Positions 31,901 to 38,190 of a DNA stretch of 64,000 bases are shown piece by piece (position 1 is the first letter of the stretch; the number at the start of each line of letters is the position of its first letter). The notes under the pieces were generated by a model. The model was given only the letters and a program-made list of their open reading frames with translations. It searched no databases and was not told where the DNA came from. The translations under genes and the position numbers were made by a program. Source of the stretch: a virus; the IMG/VR virus record IMGVR_UViG_3300010371_000001, positions 1-64,000 of that record; one strand, 5' to 3'.

Positions 31901-32910
31901 TGACACCGCAGCACGTGCGCTGGGCAGAGCATGAGATTGTGCGCGGAACTGGCGGCAAGATCATCGGCAACATCTATGCTGGCGTGTTCCATCCTGCCGA
32001 CGGTGTGACCCATGAGCATGTGCGTCAGGCATTGGCCCTGCACGAGGCGAGCAGCGAGAAGCACCAGGCGCTGGCAGCGTACCTGAGTCGCCAGGAATTA
32101 TCTGGGCGATTATCCGCAGCCATTCATAGGGAGGTTGAAGCCCGTAGCGAATCAGCAATTTCAGTAATGCGCCCAGGTCGCGGCGCATCTGATCGACAAT
32201 GGGCCGAGTATAATGCTTGGAAAGCCGCTAAAGAATCCTATGAGGAAGCGCAGGCACAGGCACAACCATTGAAAGATGCAATGGCAGCATTACTCAATCG
32301 GGATGCACAAGCAAAAGGTGTCACTCTTCGTGTTGAGTCACCGGGGGTTTTTGAAAACCTTCTTGCCATTTGGCCTCACTTGCCATCCGGTGGCGATATT
32401 GCCGCTTTATTGCATGCACAGAAAGGCGATACCGTTACTCTTGGTACATCAGGGAAGATCACCCTGCAAGGGTCTCATGAAGCCTATGGGTTTATCCGTC
32501 GTCGTCACGATAATGGGCTGATTGAGTTTAGCGCTCCTACGGTGCGCGTAGCCCGTGGCGAACGTTCAGCGGCATCTGGGCGTGACATTGTACGTACATT
32601 TGCCCATATGCAATACATGGGAATCCAACGCTTAACGGCTCAGGCCGAGCGAGGTCAAGATTGGAACGGGTATTATACCTGGGCACGCATAGGGTTTGTT
32701 GGTGATATCCCCGAACCAGTACGTGCGGCGGCACAAGATCGTTTTGGCAAAAACGTGACCCGCGTGGAACAAATCATGGCACTTCCAGGTGGCGCGAAAT
32801 GGTGGAAAAACAACGGCGTTACATGGGATGCTGCGTTTGATTTTACCGATGGGAGCCTTTCACGTCAAGTGTTTGACCGCCTCGTCAAAAGTTTGGAGGG
32901 TTCTGACTAA
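28939..32910 (+). CDS. Portal protein with C-terminal 2H-like domain, 1323 aa
   Basis: Residues ~1-470 are a phage portal (SPYGPRIWDFPYGYN, LIMSVSDVQELGQSI, YRRVVQPLAVRYAQFLTEVV). A Gln/Glu/Gly-rich linker (~550-665) follows. A zinc-like CRCMVCGCG (~755) precedes a 2H phosphoesterase-like domain (~790-950). The two catalytic HxT motifs are changed: YVS at 825-827 and RIV at 915-917, so it is probably inactive. A further domain (~1000-1323, with DWNGYYTWARIG near 1240) is unrecognised. Portals are typically 400-600 aa, so this is unusually large. It sits directly downstream of a - strand gene and upstream of a 42-aa ORF. Confidence 0.9.
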   Translation: MSRQRRRSQPKPDAALVQKLDALTTQMAELTRRMSPADAARGTPLPAHLVNPPRQQRTPQLDQVAVKGDSAMGVPSQQLMNEMLKNQAPQAGAVGIYAPGAPLQVVPGIESPYGPRIWDFPYGYNIAALPRSTEATAFQELRDLSDLYYGIRLCQRVWFDVINRLELKISFEPGVIPDGESETDAKWKKFTQPVRDFLAYPDGQNSLSDWLIMSVSDVQELGQSIIFKNRNKKGEIIALDVVDAALVKPLLDQRGRLPKPPYPAFEQFIKGIPAGLYVGDTDVTQEWTSSQMHLIREMARTNSVYSRSRVEDILLIINQALRKQNLDLTRYTDGSTPEGMVFVDPSYAEGSPEEWGEVERSLNGVYAGNDRMRARLKIMPPGLKDYTNTRSPDPQIDFDMWLLKITCGSFGVTMAEIGITDDVNRSTGDSQENVIYRRVVQPLAVRYAQFLTEVVKERFDKRMRVEWGGIEEQEDRLAKAQELDILVKNGSISPSRAAREMGYEVDTEVPAFVLFNGGPTAAIVMDDLDALRKSQLESFQTQTEQAKAGLKNTQLQAEQLQMVIKQQQQQGSQQQGEDQGGEGQGQGEGNEPEPNGPGGNSDSGNKQQGEQESEGEASPEDEGEPGGNEDQDQGASEQPGESEGEETGPDDEAAREVDRLIAQAKARQSKGKQQRMHVADDVTAVSDEWRRYRDVALRAVKRQQSVPTFTSDVMPSNLHTYAAEALQRATTPDDVRQVFADVRDAETHPSECRCMVCGCGEPLNDHGKPYITAGTAGNVPGDAPVYPNLMPPVDECFVALFVPAHVGQPLADLVGWENCDPKDLYVSLASLGHETDIDDVDILCATVQAWAKTQHSIVARITGYGRAPDDIGDAVYAVVQSDALPAVRQDLLGALHAALNGAGLPVVDDPGYSPRIVLAHLDPASPMPETIAHVPTNGDAFALSYVWVVSGQYRWAYPLGGDDGERVTVVDELRSLRAEIQRAITAEMTPQHVRWAEHEIVRGTGGKIIGNIYAGVFHPADGVTHEHVRQALALHEASSEKHQALAAYLSRQELSGRLSAAIHREVEARSESAISVMRPGRGASDRQWAEYNAWKAAKESYEEAQAQAQPLKDAMAALLNRDAQAKGVTLRVESPGVFENLLAIWPHLPSGGDIAALLHAQKGDTVTLGTSGKITLQGSHEAYGFIRRRHDNGLIEFSAPTVRVARGERSAASGRDIVRTFAHMQYMGIQRLTAQAERGQDWNGYYTWARIGFVGDIPEPVRAAAQDRFGKNVTRVEQIMALPGGAKWWKNNGVTWDAAFDFTDGSLSRQVFDRLVKSLEGSD

Positions 32911-33038
32911 TGCCAGGAAATATCGACTGGACCGATGAATTAGAGGCTGCCGCAGACGCAGTTTGGAGTGGTATTGTAGTGAGCGGGCAACCAGAAGTCA
33001 GTCAAGCAGGAGAATCTACCGATGTATCTACTGAGTAG
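32910..33038 (+). CDS. Small ORF after the portal, 42 aa
   Basis: A 42-codon frame starts on a TAATG overlap with the portal stop. It is acidic (DWTDELEAAADAVWSG) and its last codons overlap the palindrome. Overlap suggests coupling; its product is unknown. Confidence 0.4.
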   Translation: MPGNIDWTDELEAAADAVWSGIVVSGQPEVSQAGESTDVSTE

Positions 33039-33051
33039 ATACATCGGTAGA
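33015..33051. repeat. 37-bp perfect palindrome
   Basis: Two 18-bp arms (TCTACCGATGTATCTACT and its exact complement) flank a single G at 33033. It lies between the + small ORF and the - strand cassette. It could be a bidirectional terminator (no T-tract), a recombinase site or a binding site. Confidence 0.85.
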
Positions 33052-33078
33052 GGAAGATCATCAACAATCGTACTTTCC

Positions 33079-33291
33079 TTAAAACTCTATCTGGAAGATC
33101 CGCCATATATCGTCGTTGCGCTCCACTCCATACCGACCAGGTTGAAGCCCTAGTTCCATGAGGCGGCGTGTACCAATACCGATGCGGCAGCCTTTTCGGT
33201 ATTTTATACCGCTGATCAGGTATTCCTCTCCTGGTGCCATATAAACGCGATAATCGGCTACAATAAAGCCGATTTTTGGCGGGCATCCCAT
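33079..33291 (-). CDS. Small - strand protein, 70 aa
   Basis: Last gene of the inverted cassette. The protein is compact and beta-like (KIGFIVADYRVYMAPGEEYLISGIKYRKGCRIGIG). The start at 33291 has only a weak site. No family recognised. A + strand terminator hairpin lies inside the gene, so the frame may be partly fortuitous. Confidence 0.5.
   Translation of the reverse strand: MGCPPKIGFIVADYRVYMAPGEEYLISGIKYRKGCRIGIGTRRLMELGLQPGRYGVERNDDIWRIFQIEF
33252..33277 (+). terminator. Rho-independent terminator, + direction
   Basis: AATCGGCT (33252-33259) pairs with AGCCGATT (33267-33274), then TTT; the run of T is five long from 33273. It would stop + transcripts coming from the portal. Confidence 0.6.
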
Positions 33292-33319
33292 ATCCGTCCA
33301 TATGTCTTACCGCCCTCGC

Positions 33320-33643
33320 TCACAGCCCGAGTTTTTGACGCACATATGCGCTGATATCCATGTCGGCCTCCTCAGCGTCGGACTCAACCTGGGCATATTG
33401 CTCTTGCGACAAGCGCACTTGCAGTCGCCTCCCCATCCCTTCAGAGGCTATAACGATATAGCCAGCGATTAACGTGCGCTCCTCTGTAGAAAGGATAATG
33501 AGCGGGTCGCCTAGCACTTCGCCTGCAAACTTGTTGTACAACTGTTGGTAAATCGGGCTGCTGGGTGAGCGGCGTGCCAACTCACGCGCCGCATCCATCG
33601 AATGTACTATTAACAGCCGCGCGGCGTCTTGAATCGTGTTCAC
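33320..33643 (-). CDS. RHH-like protein, 107 aa
   Basis: The start overlaps the upstream - strand stop (ATGA), so it is coupled to the 99-aa gene. The last ~37 residues (GRRLQVRLSQEQYAQVESDAEEADMDISAYVRQKLGL) fit a ribbon-helix-helix pattern with a strand then two helices. The N-terminal helices might bind a partner. A role in autoregulation or as an antitoxin is inferred from fold and position. Confidence 0.6.
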   Translation of the reverse strand: MNTIQDAARLLIVHSMDAARELARRSPSSPIYQQLYNKFAGEVLGDPLIILSTEERTLIAGYIVIASEGMGRRLQVRLSQEQYAQVESDAEEADMDISAYVRQKLGL

Positions 33644-33939
33644 TCCGCCACCTCAACGGTATAGTCGCCGCATTCGCCCGATAGCACGCGATCTTCAATG
33701 ATGTGTAGCGTGGTCGTAACGTCATCTTGATCCGCACCATCAACAAAAAGACGCTGCTCATCGCTGATGGCATTATGACGATCATAGGACACATCTACAT
33801 CTGCATCAGGAAACGCCTCATGCACCTGCATTGCTACCAGATTAGCAAATGCAGCATTAGTGGCGTCAACGTCAAGATCGTCAAACTGTCTTGCGCCCAA
33901 TTCCATATCTGCTCCATAGCGCACGATGATTGTAGCCAT
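33640..33939 (-). CDS. First protein of the inverted cassette, 99 aa
   Basis: The frame can be extended upstream to 34005, but that start lies in front of the -10, so ATG 33939 with GAGAGGGATACAGATC is used. The protein is acidic (MATIIVRYGADMELGARQFDDLD) with helical and strand segments. It is coupled to the RHH-like gene. No family. Confidence 0.6.
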   Translation of the reverse strand: MATIIVRYGADMELGARQFDDLDVDATNAAFANLVAMQVHEAFPDADVDVSYDRHNAISDEQRLFVDGADQDDVTTTLHIIEDRVLSGECGDYTVEVAE

Positions 33940-33992
33940 GATCTGTATCCCTCTCATTCCATCTACTTGTACTGCCGTGTGAGTACAAATCC

Positions 33993-34022
33993 AGTGTACG
34001 CTCATGTACGTACAGATGTCAA
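33993..34022 (-). promoter_or_regulatory. Promoter of the inverted cassette
   Basis: Read on the - strand: TTGACA (34022-34017), 18 bp, TACACT (33998-33993). The spacer and flanks are full of GTAC motifs including TGTACGTACA, a likely operator. Confidence 0.7.
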
Positions 34023-34033
34023 CCCTCTCACCA

Positions 34034-34055
34034 CATCTTCACCGAAACCTTAACC
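34034..34055 (+). promoter_or_regulatory. Repeated leader motif, copy 1
   Basis: CATCTTCACCGAAACCTTAACC lies 31 nt before the next gene and recurs at 49331 with one extra A. It does not look like a sigma70 promoter. It may be a phage late-gene element. Confidence 0.45.
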
Positions 34056-34086
34056 TAACCCATCCTACACCCGCTCGGAGCCACCC

Positions 34087-35754
34087 ATGCCTGCACGTAT
34101 CGACCTCGCCACCCTCCATATCCGCGTCGCCTGCATCCAGGCAGAGTGCGCGCTGTGGCAGATCCGCCGCCAGTGGGAGCGTCTGCTCGCCACCACGACG
34201 GATGAGGGGCGACGCATGCAGATTGCAGAGTTGCTGCGTGAGGGGCGCTGCCCGCCGGATCGGGTGATACGTGGGTATCATGGGCGGTTTGTGGGTTGTG
34301 CTGACGGCGGGAGTGGATCGGGGCATATGCCAGAAGGTGGCATCCATACACGTGGTGGGATTAAGCATGAGGTTGATCTGAAGAACCTCCTGTCCCGTGA
34401 TGGCAGTAAGGCATGGCTTGCCAAACATGAGGGCAAGTATGGCCCTGACCATAATGCGCTACGTGCCGAGGTGGGGCGACTCAGTACAAAAGCATCCGAA
34501 GCAGCAGAGAAGATGTCAGCGGATGATGTCGCTGCACTGAAAACGCATGCGGATAATCTGGAAAAACTTTTGAGCGCCGATGATCCTCACTCGCTCATCG
34601 GGCAACTCGCCGCCATAGAGCAGCGGTATGCTGCCAAGGGCGACGAGGGGTATACTCAACTATTGGCCGATAAATCGTATCTGAGATTGCGCAAGGAAGC
34701 CGACACACGACAAGCAGAACTGACGATTATCCAGGATCATCTGGCTCGTCATGCCGGGGAATATGAGCCGTCACGCGATGAACGTGAGGGCATGCGCCAA
34801 CATACTGCGAATCAGCGCTATGGGCAAGGGAAATCATCAGGCAGAACCTCTGCTGGTAAGGCCACTAAAGCCACGAGGGAACCAGCCAAAGCCCCCGGCA
34901 CACCGAAGGCGAGCAGCGGGCGCAAGGGCAGTGCGAAGAGCGAACGTGAATCGCTGGACGATCTGCATGCGAAGGCACAAGCAGCACGCGCTAAGCAGGG
35001 ATTGCCCGATGAGGTGAAGCCGGAAGATGTGCGGCATACAGGAAAGGATAATCGACCTGTTATCGCCTTCCGTGAAGGGTATAAAGGCATTGCGGGACCA
35101 TTACCAGATCCATTCGCATTACCAGATCCCCGTCGATATATCGCAATGTATGGGGAAAAACAATTGGGCTTAGCCCTCAATGAGTTGACTCCTCAGACGT
35201 TGCGGGACATTGCGCGCAAAGAAGGTATTGAGCAGCCCGGATCGACCAAGGCTGAGATCCTGAGTCGCCTTGTTGCCAAGGTTACGCAAGGGCGGTATTC
35301 GGCTAACTTTGGTGAACCGACGAAGGCGGCAAAATCCCCAAAATCCAGTGAGGCTAAATTACCTGCTGGTAAGCGTCAGCGGGCTGTTGAAAAGTATCAA
35401 CTAACGAAAGCACACATTGAACTCAAATTCAATCCACCGCCGAATTTGGTGCTCCCTGATCCATTCTCCATACCAGATCCACGCCGTGCTACTCGTATGT
35501 ACGGTCCGGATGGTGCGCCAAAGGCGTTCAACGGGTTGCTGCTCACTACCCTAAAATCAATGGCAGCTAAATGGCAGGAGCGTTTTCCTGAAGCGGGCGC
35601 ACCGCGCAGTCGGACATCAAAGAAAGATCTCATTGACTATCTCACGAAGGCGGTAGAGCAGCACGAGGGCAAGATACTCACTCAATCTGATGCAGATAAG
35701 GCTTGGCAGAATGATCCGAATCTTTGGGATCTTCCCCAGCAGCACGGGAAATAA
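34087..35754 (+). CDS. Tagged SAP-module protein, 555 aa
   Basis: ATG 34087 with CGGAGCCACCC. The N-terminal helix (RIDLATLHIRVACIQAECALW) and a Gly/His-rich segment resemble the other tagged proteins. A coiled-coil middle (~110-250) and a Lys/Ala-rich linker follow. Two SAP-like modules (~330-420 and ~450-540) each open with a PDPF...PDPRR...MYG signature, then a helix-extended-helix such as ELTPQTLRDIARKEGIEQPGS. SAP/HeH modules bind DNA or protein. It lies between portal and MuF genes, so a head or ejected protein is likely. Confidence 0.7.
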   Translation: MPARIDLATLHIRVACIQAECALWQIRRQWERLLATTTDEGRRMQIAELLREGRCPPDRVIRGYHGRFVGCADGGSGSGHMPEGGIHTRGGIKHEVDLKNLLSRDGSKAWLAKHEGKYGPDHNALRAEVGRLSTKASEAAEKMSADDVAALKTHADNLEKLLSADDPHSLIGQLAAIEQRYAAKGDEGYTQLLADKSYLRLRKEADTRQAELTIIQDHLARHAGEYEPSRDEREGMRQHTANQRYGQGKSSGRTSAGKATKATREPAKAPGTPKASSGRKGSAKSERESLDDLHAKAQAARAKQGLPDEVKPEDVRHTGKDNRPVIAFREGYKGIAGPLPDPFALPDPRRYIAMYGEKQLGLALNELTPQTLRDIARKEGIEQPGSTKAEILSRLVAKVTQGRYSANFGEPTKAAKSPKSSEAKLPAGKRQRAVEKYQLTKAHIELKFNPPPNLVLPDPFSIPDPRRATRMYGPDGAPKAFNGLLLTTLKSMAAKWQERFPEAGAPRSRTSKKDLIDYLTKAVEQHEGKILTQSDADKAWQNDPNLWDLPQQHGK

Positions 35755-35758
35755 GACG

Positions 35759-37906
35759 ATGCCTAATCTCTTTCACCTCCTCGCCATCGATGCCCGCCTT
35801 GCCGCCGCCATCGCGCGCGCCGAGCGTCCCCGCAAGCGTCGTCCCGGCCAGCCACGCCGCCATCGTGTTGAGGGACAGATCGTGGCACAGATCGCGCTCC
35901 CCCGCTTCCTGGTGTGGCACAGCTATCTCGCCAGCCGCAAGCCCAAGCGCGAGAGCATGCTGCGTGCCGCTCATCATGTACGTGGCATCGCCCTTTATCG
36001 CTATGCCCACTGGGCATCCGCACAGGGTAAGCCCCTGCCCAGCGACCACAAACCGCCATCATGGGCGCTGCATCCGCAGCAGCGCGTGCAGCAGTCCGAT
36101 GTGACACGCAAGGACACCGAGAAGTGGCTGAACCCCGACGATTTCCCTGATCCCGATGACGCCGCCGCCGCGTGGTGGGATGAGATGGGTTGGGATGATG
36201 GCATTCCCCAGGATGCGTGGGATGCCGCCAGCCCTGAGCAACGCAAGCAATGGCAGCAAGAGGCATTGGCAAGCGTCAGTGCCGATCTGGATTTTCAGGA
36301 CTGGATTGCCAGCACAGTCCTGAATGACTTGCAGGTGTTGCAACTGCTCGAATCGTATTGGAACGGCCAGGCGACGCTCATGTCCGGGCAGGAGATGCTC
36401 GGTGACATGGGTATCGCTGGCGATTTCAATCTGGTCGATCCGATGGCAATGGATTTTCTGCGCTATCAGGCGGGCAACTTTGTCGGTGGACAGACCAATC
36501 GCATTGACGAAAACACTCGCCAGCAGCTAGCTGATGCCCTCTGGTCAGGCTGGGGCGGCGAGACTGATGAGGGCGTTGGGCCATTCGGTATCCCGCAACT
36601 GGCACGCTATGTCCAGGGCGTCATGCAGAACTGGGAAAATGGCCTCTCGGACATGAGCTACAGCCGTGCGCTGCTCATTGCCAACACGGAAGTAGCGCGG
36701 GCTGAGACATTCGGGCAATATATCGCGATGCTCAGCAGTGGTGTGCAGCAGAAAATCTGGGTGATCACGGCAGGGGCGTGTCTCATCTGCATGACCCAGG
36801 CAGAGCAAGGGCCAGTGCCGATACGCGGCCAGTTCCCGAACGGGTTGATGGCCCCTCCTGGCCACCCCCGCTGCTTCCCTGCTGGCACACGTGTGAGCGG
36901 GCCGCGCTCAACTGGTGCTTCCATGCGCTTCTATGAAGGCACGCTCGTCACGATACGAACGGAAGATGGGCATAGCGTGTCCATGACGCCGAATCACCCT
37001 GTGTGGACGAGCGAAGGCTGGAAAGCAGCACAGCACCTTAACCTATTTGATGAAGTCGGGATCGTGCATGCTGGCCCATCGCAACCTATCGAAGATGTAT
37101 TTAATCGCCATTACCTATGCTGCCCTTGGGTTCATGATCAGTTAGCAACACTGGTACATGTAGAAGACTTTCACGGCGACGGCACAGAGGACACAATTGC
37201 CCTGGTCATTCCTGGCAGATCTGAGCCGCATGACCCTGAGCCGCAATGGTATTCACCCATCGTATGGATGCAGACACAGCCGTTCTCTGGGCAGGTGTAC
37301 AACCTTGAAACGGAAGACGGGTGGTATGCAGCCAATGGCATCATCTCGCATAACTGCCGCTGCTCGCTTAGCCCGTGGGTAGATGAGACCAAGCCATTCA
37401 ACCCCAATGATTGGTCATATGCCCCTGACCCCGCCCAAATGCAGCGCTTATTCCAAGACCCCTCATTCGCCGCGTGGCCCGCCCAGGTCGCTAATCTCAA
37501 CGATCCCGCATTGCAACTGGTGCCGCCCCCGCCCACCGCACTAGGGGGATTCGGGCAACTGCAATACAGCGACTTGCCGCCAGCCTTGCAACAGGTCATC
37601 TCCCCACAGGCATTCGCCAATAACTACACCGATGCTTGGCAGATGATGATACAGGGCATGGGGCAAGCGGTGAATCAGGCAGCGCAAGCGGACAAATCCG
37701 TGAAGGCTGCTGAGGAAGCCGTGATGTATGGCGGTGGTGGTGCTGGTGGCAAGGTGCTGACGCTGGATGACATTCTGGCAGGCGAAACGCCAGCAGATCT
37801 GGCGGAATCATCAGCGCAGATTCGCAGTGCGCTGGATGATGCCTTGGGGCAACTACAAGATGGCCTAGCCAACCTGGATGACATCGGTGACGGGGAAGGC
37901 GAGTGA
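35759..37906 (+). CDS. MuF-like minor head protein with mini-intein, 715 aa
   Basis: ATG 35759. The N-terminal ~45 residues are basic. The MuF core (SYSRALLIANTEVARAETFGQY, then WVITAGACLICMTQAEQGPV) reaches PPGHPR and then is broken by a Hint domain at residues 372-532 before CRCSLSPWVD. The host motif without it is PPGHPRCRCSLSPW, the normal MuF signature. MuF proteins connect the portal to head interior and can be ejected. The C-terminal ~150 residues are acidic and Ala-rich. Excision of the intein would give a 554-aa protein. Confidence 0.92.
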   Translation: MPNLFHLLAIDARLAAAIARAERPRKRRPGQPRRHRVEGQIVAQIALPRFLVWHSYLASRKPKRESMLRAAHHVRGIALYRYAHWASAQGKPLPSDHKPPSWALHPQQRVQQSDVTRKDTEKWLNPDDFPDPDDAAAAWWDEMGWDDGIPQDAWDAASPEQRKQWQQEALASVSADLDFQDWIASTVLNDLQVLQLLESYWNGQATLMSGQEMLGDMGIAGDFNLVDPMAMDFLRYQAGNFVGGQTNRIDENTRQQLADALWSGWGGETDEGVGPFGIPQLARYVQGVMQNWENGLSDMSYSRALLIANTEVARAETFGQYIAMLSSGVQQKIWVITAGACLICMTQAEQGPVPIRGQFPNGLMAPPGHPRCFPAGTRVSGPRSTGASMRFYEGTLVTIRTEDGHSVSMTPNHPVWTSEGWKAAQHLNLFDEVGIVHAGPSQPIEDVFNRHYLCCPWVHDQLATLVHVEDFHGDGTEDTIALVIPGRSEPHDPEPQWYSPIVWMQTQPFSGQVYNLETEDGWYAANGIISHNCRCSLSPWVDETKPFNPNDWSYAPDPAQMQRLFQDPSFAAWPAQVANLNDPALQLVPPPPTALGGFGQLQYSDLPPALQQVISPQAFANNYTDAWQMMIQGMGQAVNQAAQADKSVKAAEEAVMYGGGGAGGKVLTLDDILAGETPADLAESSAQIRSALDDALGQLQDGLANLDDIGDGEGE
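36872..37354 (+). mobile_element. Mini-intein (161 aa), no endonuclease
   Basis: Block A begins Cys-Phe-Pro-Ala-Gly-Thr. Block B has TPNHPVW. Block F is VYNLETEDGWYAANG and block G ends SHN, followed by Cys. First Cys, TxxH, penultimate His, final Asn and Cys+1 are all present, so splicing should work. At 161 residues it has no room for a homing endonuclease. Confidence 0.9.
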
Positions 37907-37935
37907 GATATGCTACACAGAAAACGGAGTTACCC

Positions 37936-38187
37936 ATGAGTCAGCCGCAGCAACCACAGCAGCATACGTATCCCCCAGCAATCCATGCTGCTGGCCCTGA
38001 CGCCATACATGCATATGACGCGCTCCTGGCCCGCTTGCACGCCGCCAATGGCACCGCTGGCCCTGCTGAAGTGTTCCCTGAGGAAATCACCCTGATTCTG
38101 GCGCGCTTAGGCAAAGGACCATTACCTGATATGTCGCATGTGCCGATTCCCCATGAGCCAAGTGTTCTCGACGACGAAAAGGACTGA
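37936..38187 (+). CDS. Hypothetical protein, 83 aa
   Basis: The ATG at 37936 follows CGGAGTTACCC. A Gln/Pro-rich N-terminus (SQPQQPQQHTYPPA) precedes a helix (DAIHAYDALLARLHAANG) and an acidic tail. No family. It lies 3 nt before the next large gene. Confidence 0.55.
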   Translation: MSQPQQPQQHTYPPAIHAAGPDAIHAYDALLARLHAANGTAGPAEVFPEEITLILARLGKGPLPDMSHVPIPHEPSVLDDEKD

Positions 38188-38190
38188 CCG

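Noticed and set aside
33002-33301. 99-aa - strand ORF in another frame
   Set aside because: It overlaps the palindrome and the + terminator and is Arg/Tyr-rich without structure; the 70-aa frame looks better, though it is itself uncertain.
33940-34005. Longer form of the first inverted-cassette protein
   Set aside because: Its ATG lies upstream of the -10 of the cassette promoter, so it would not be in the transcript.
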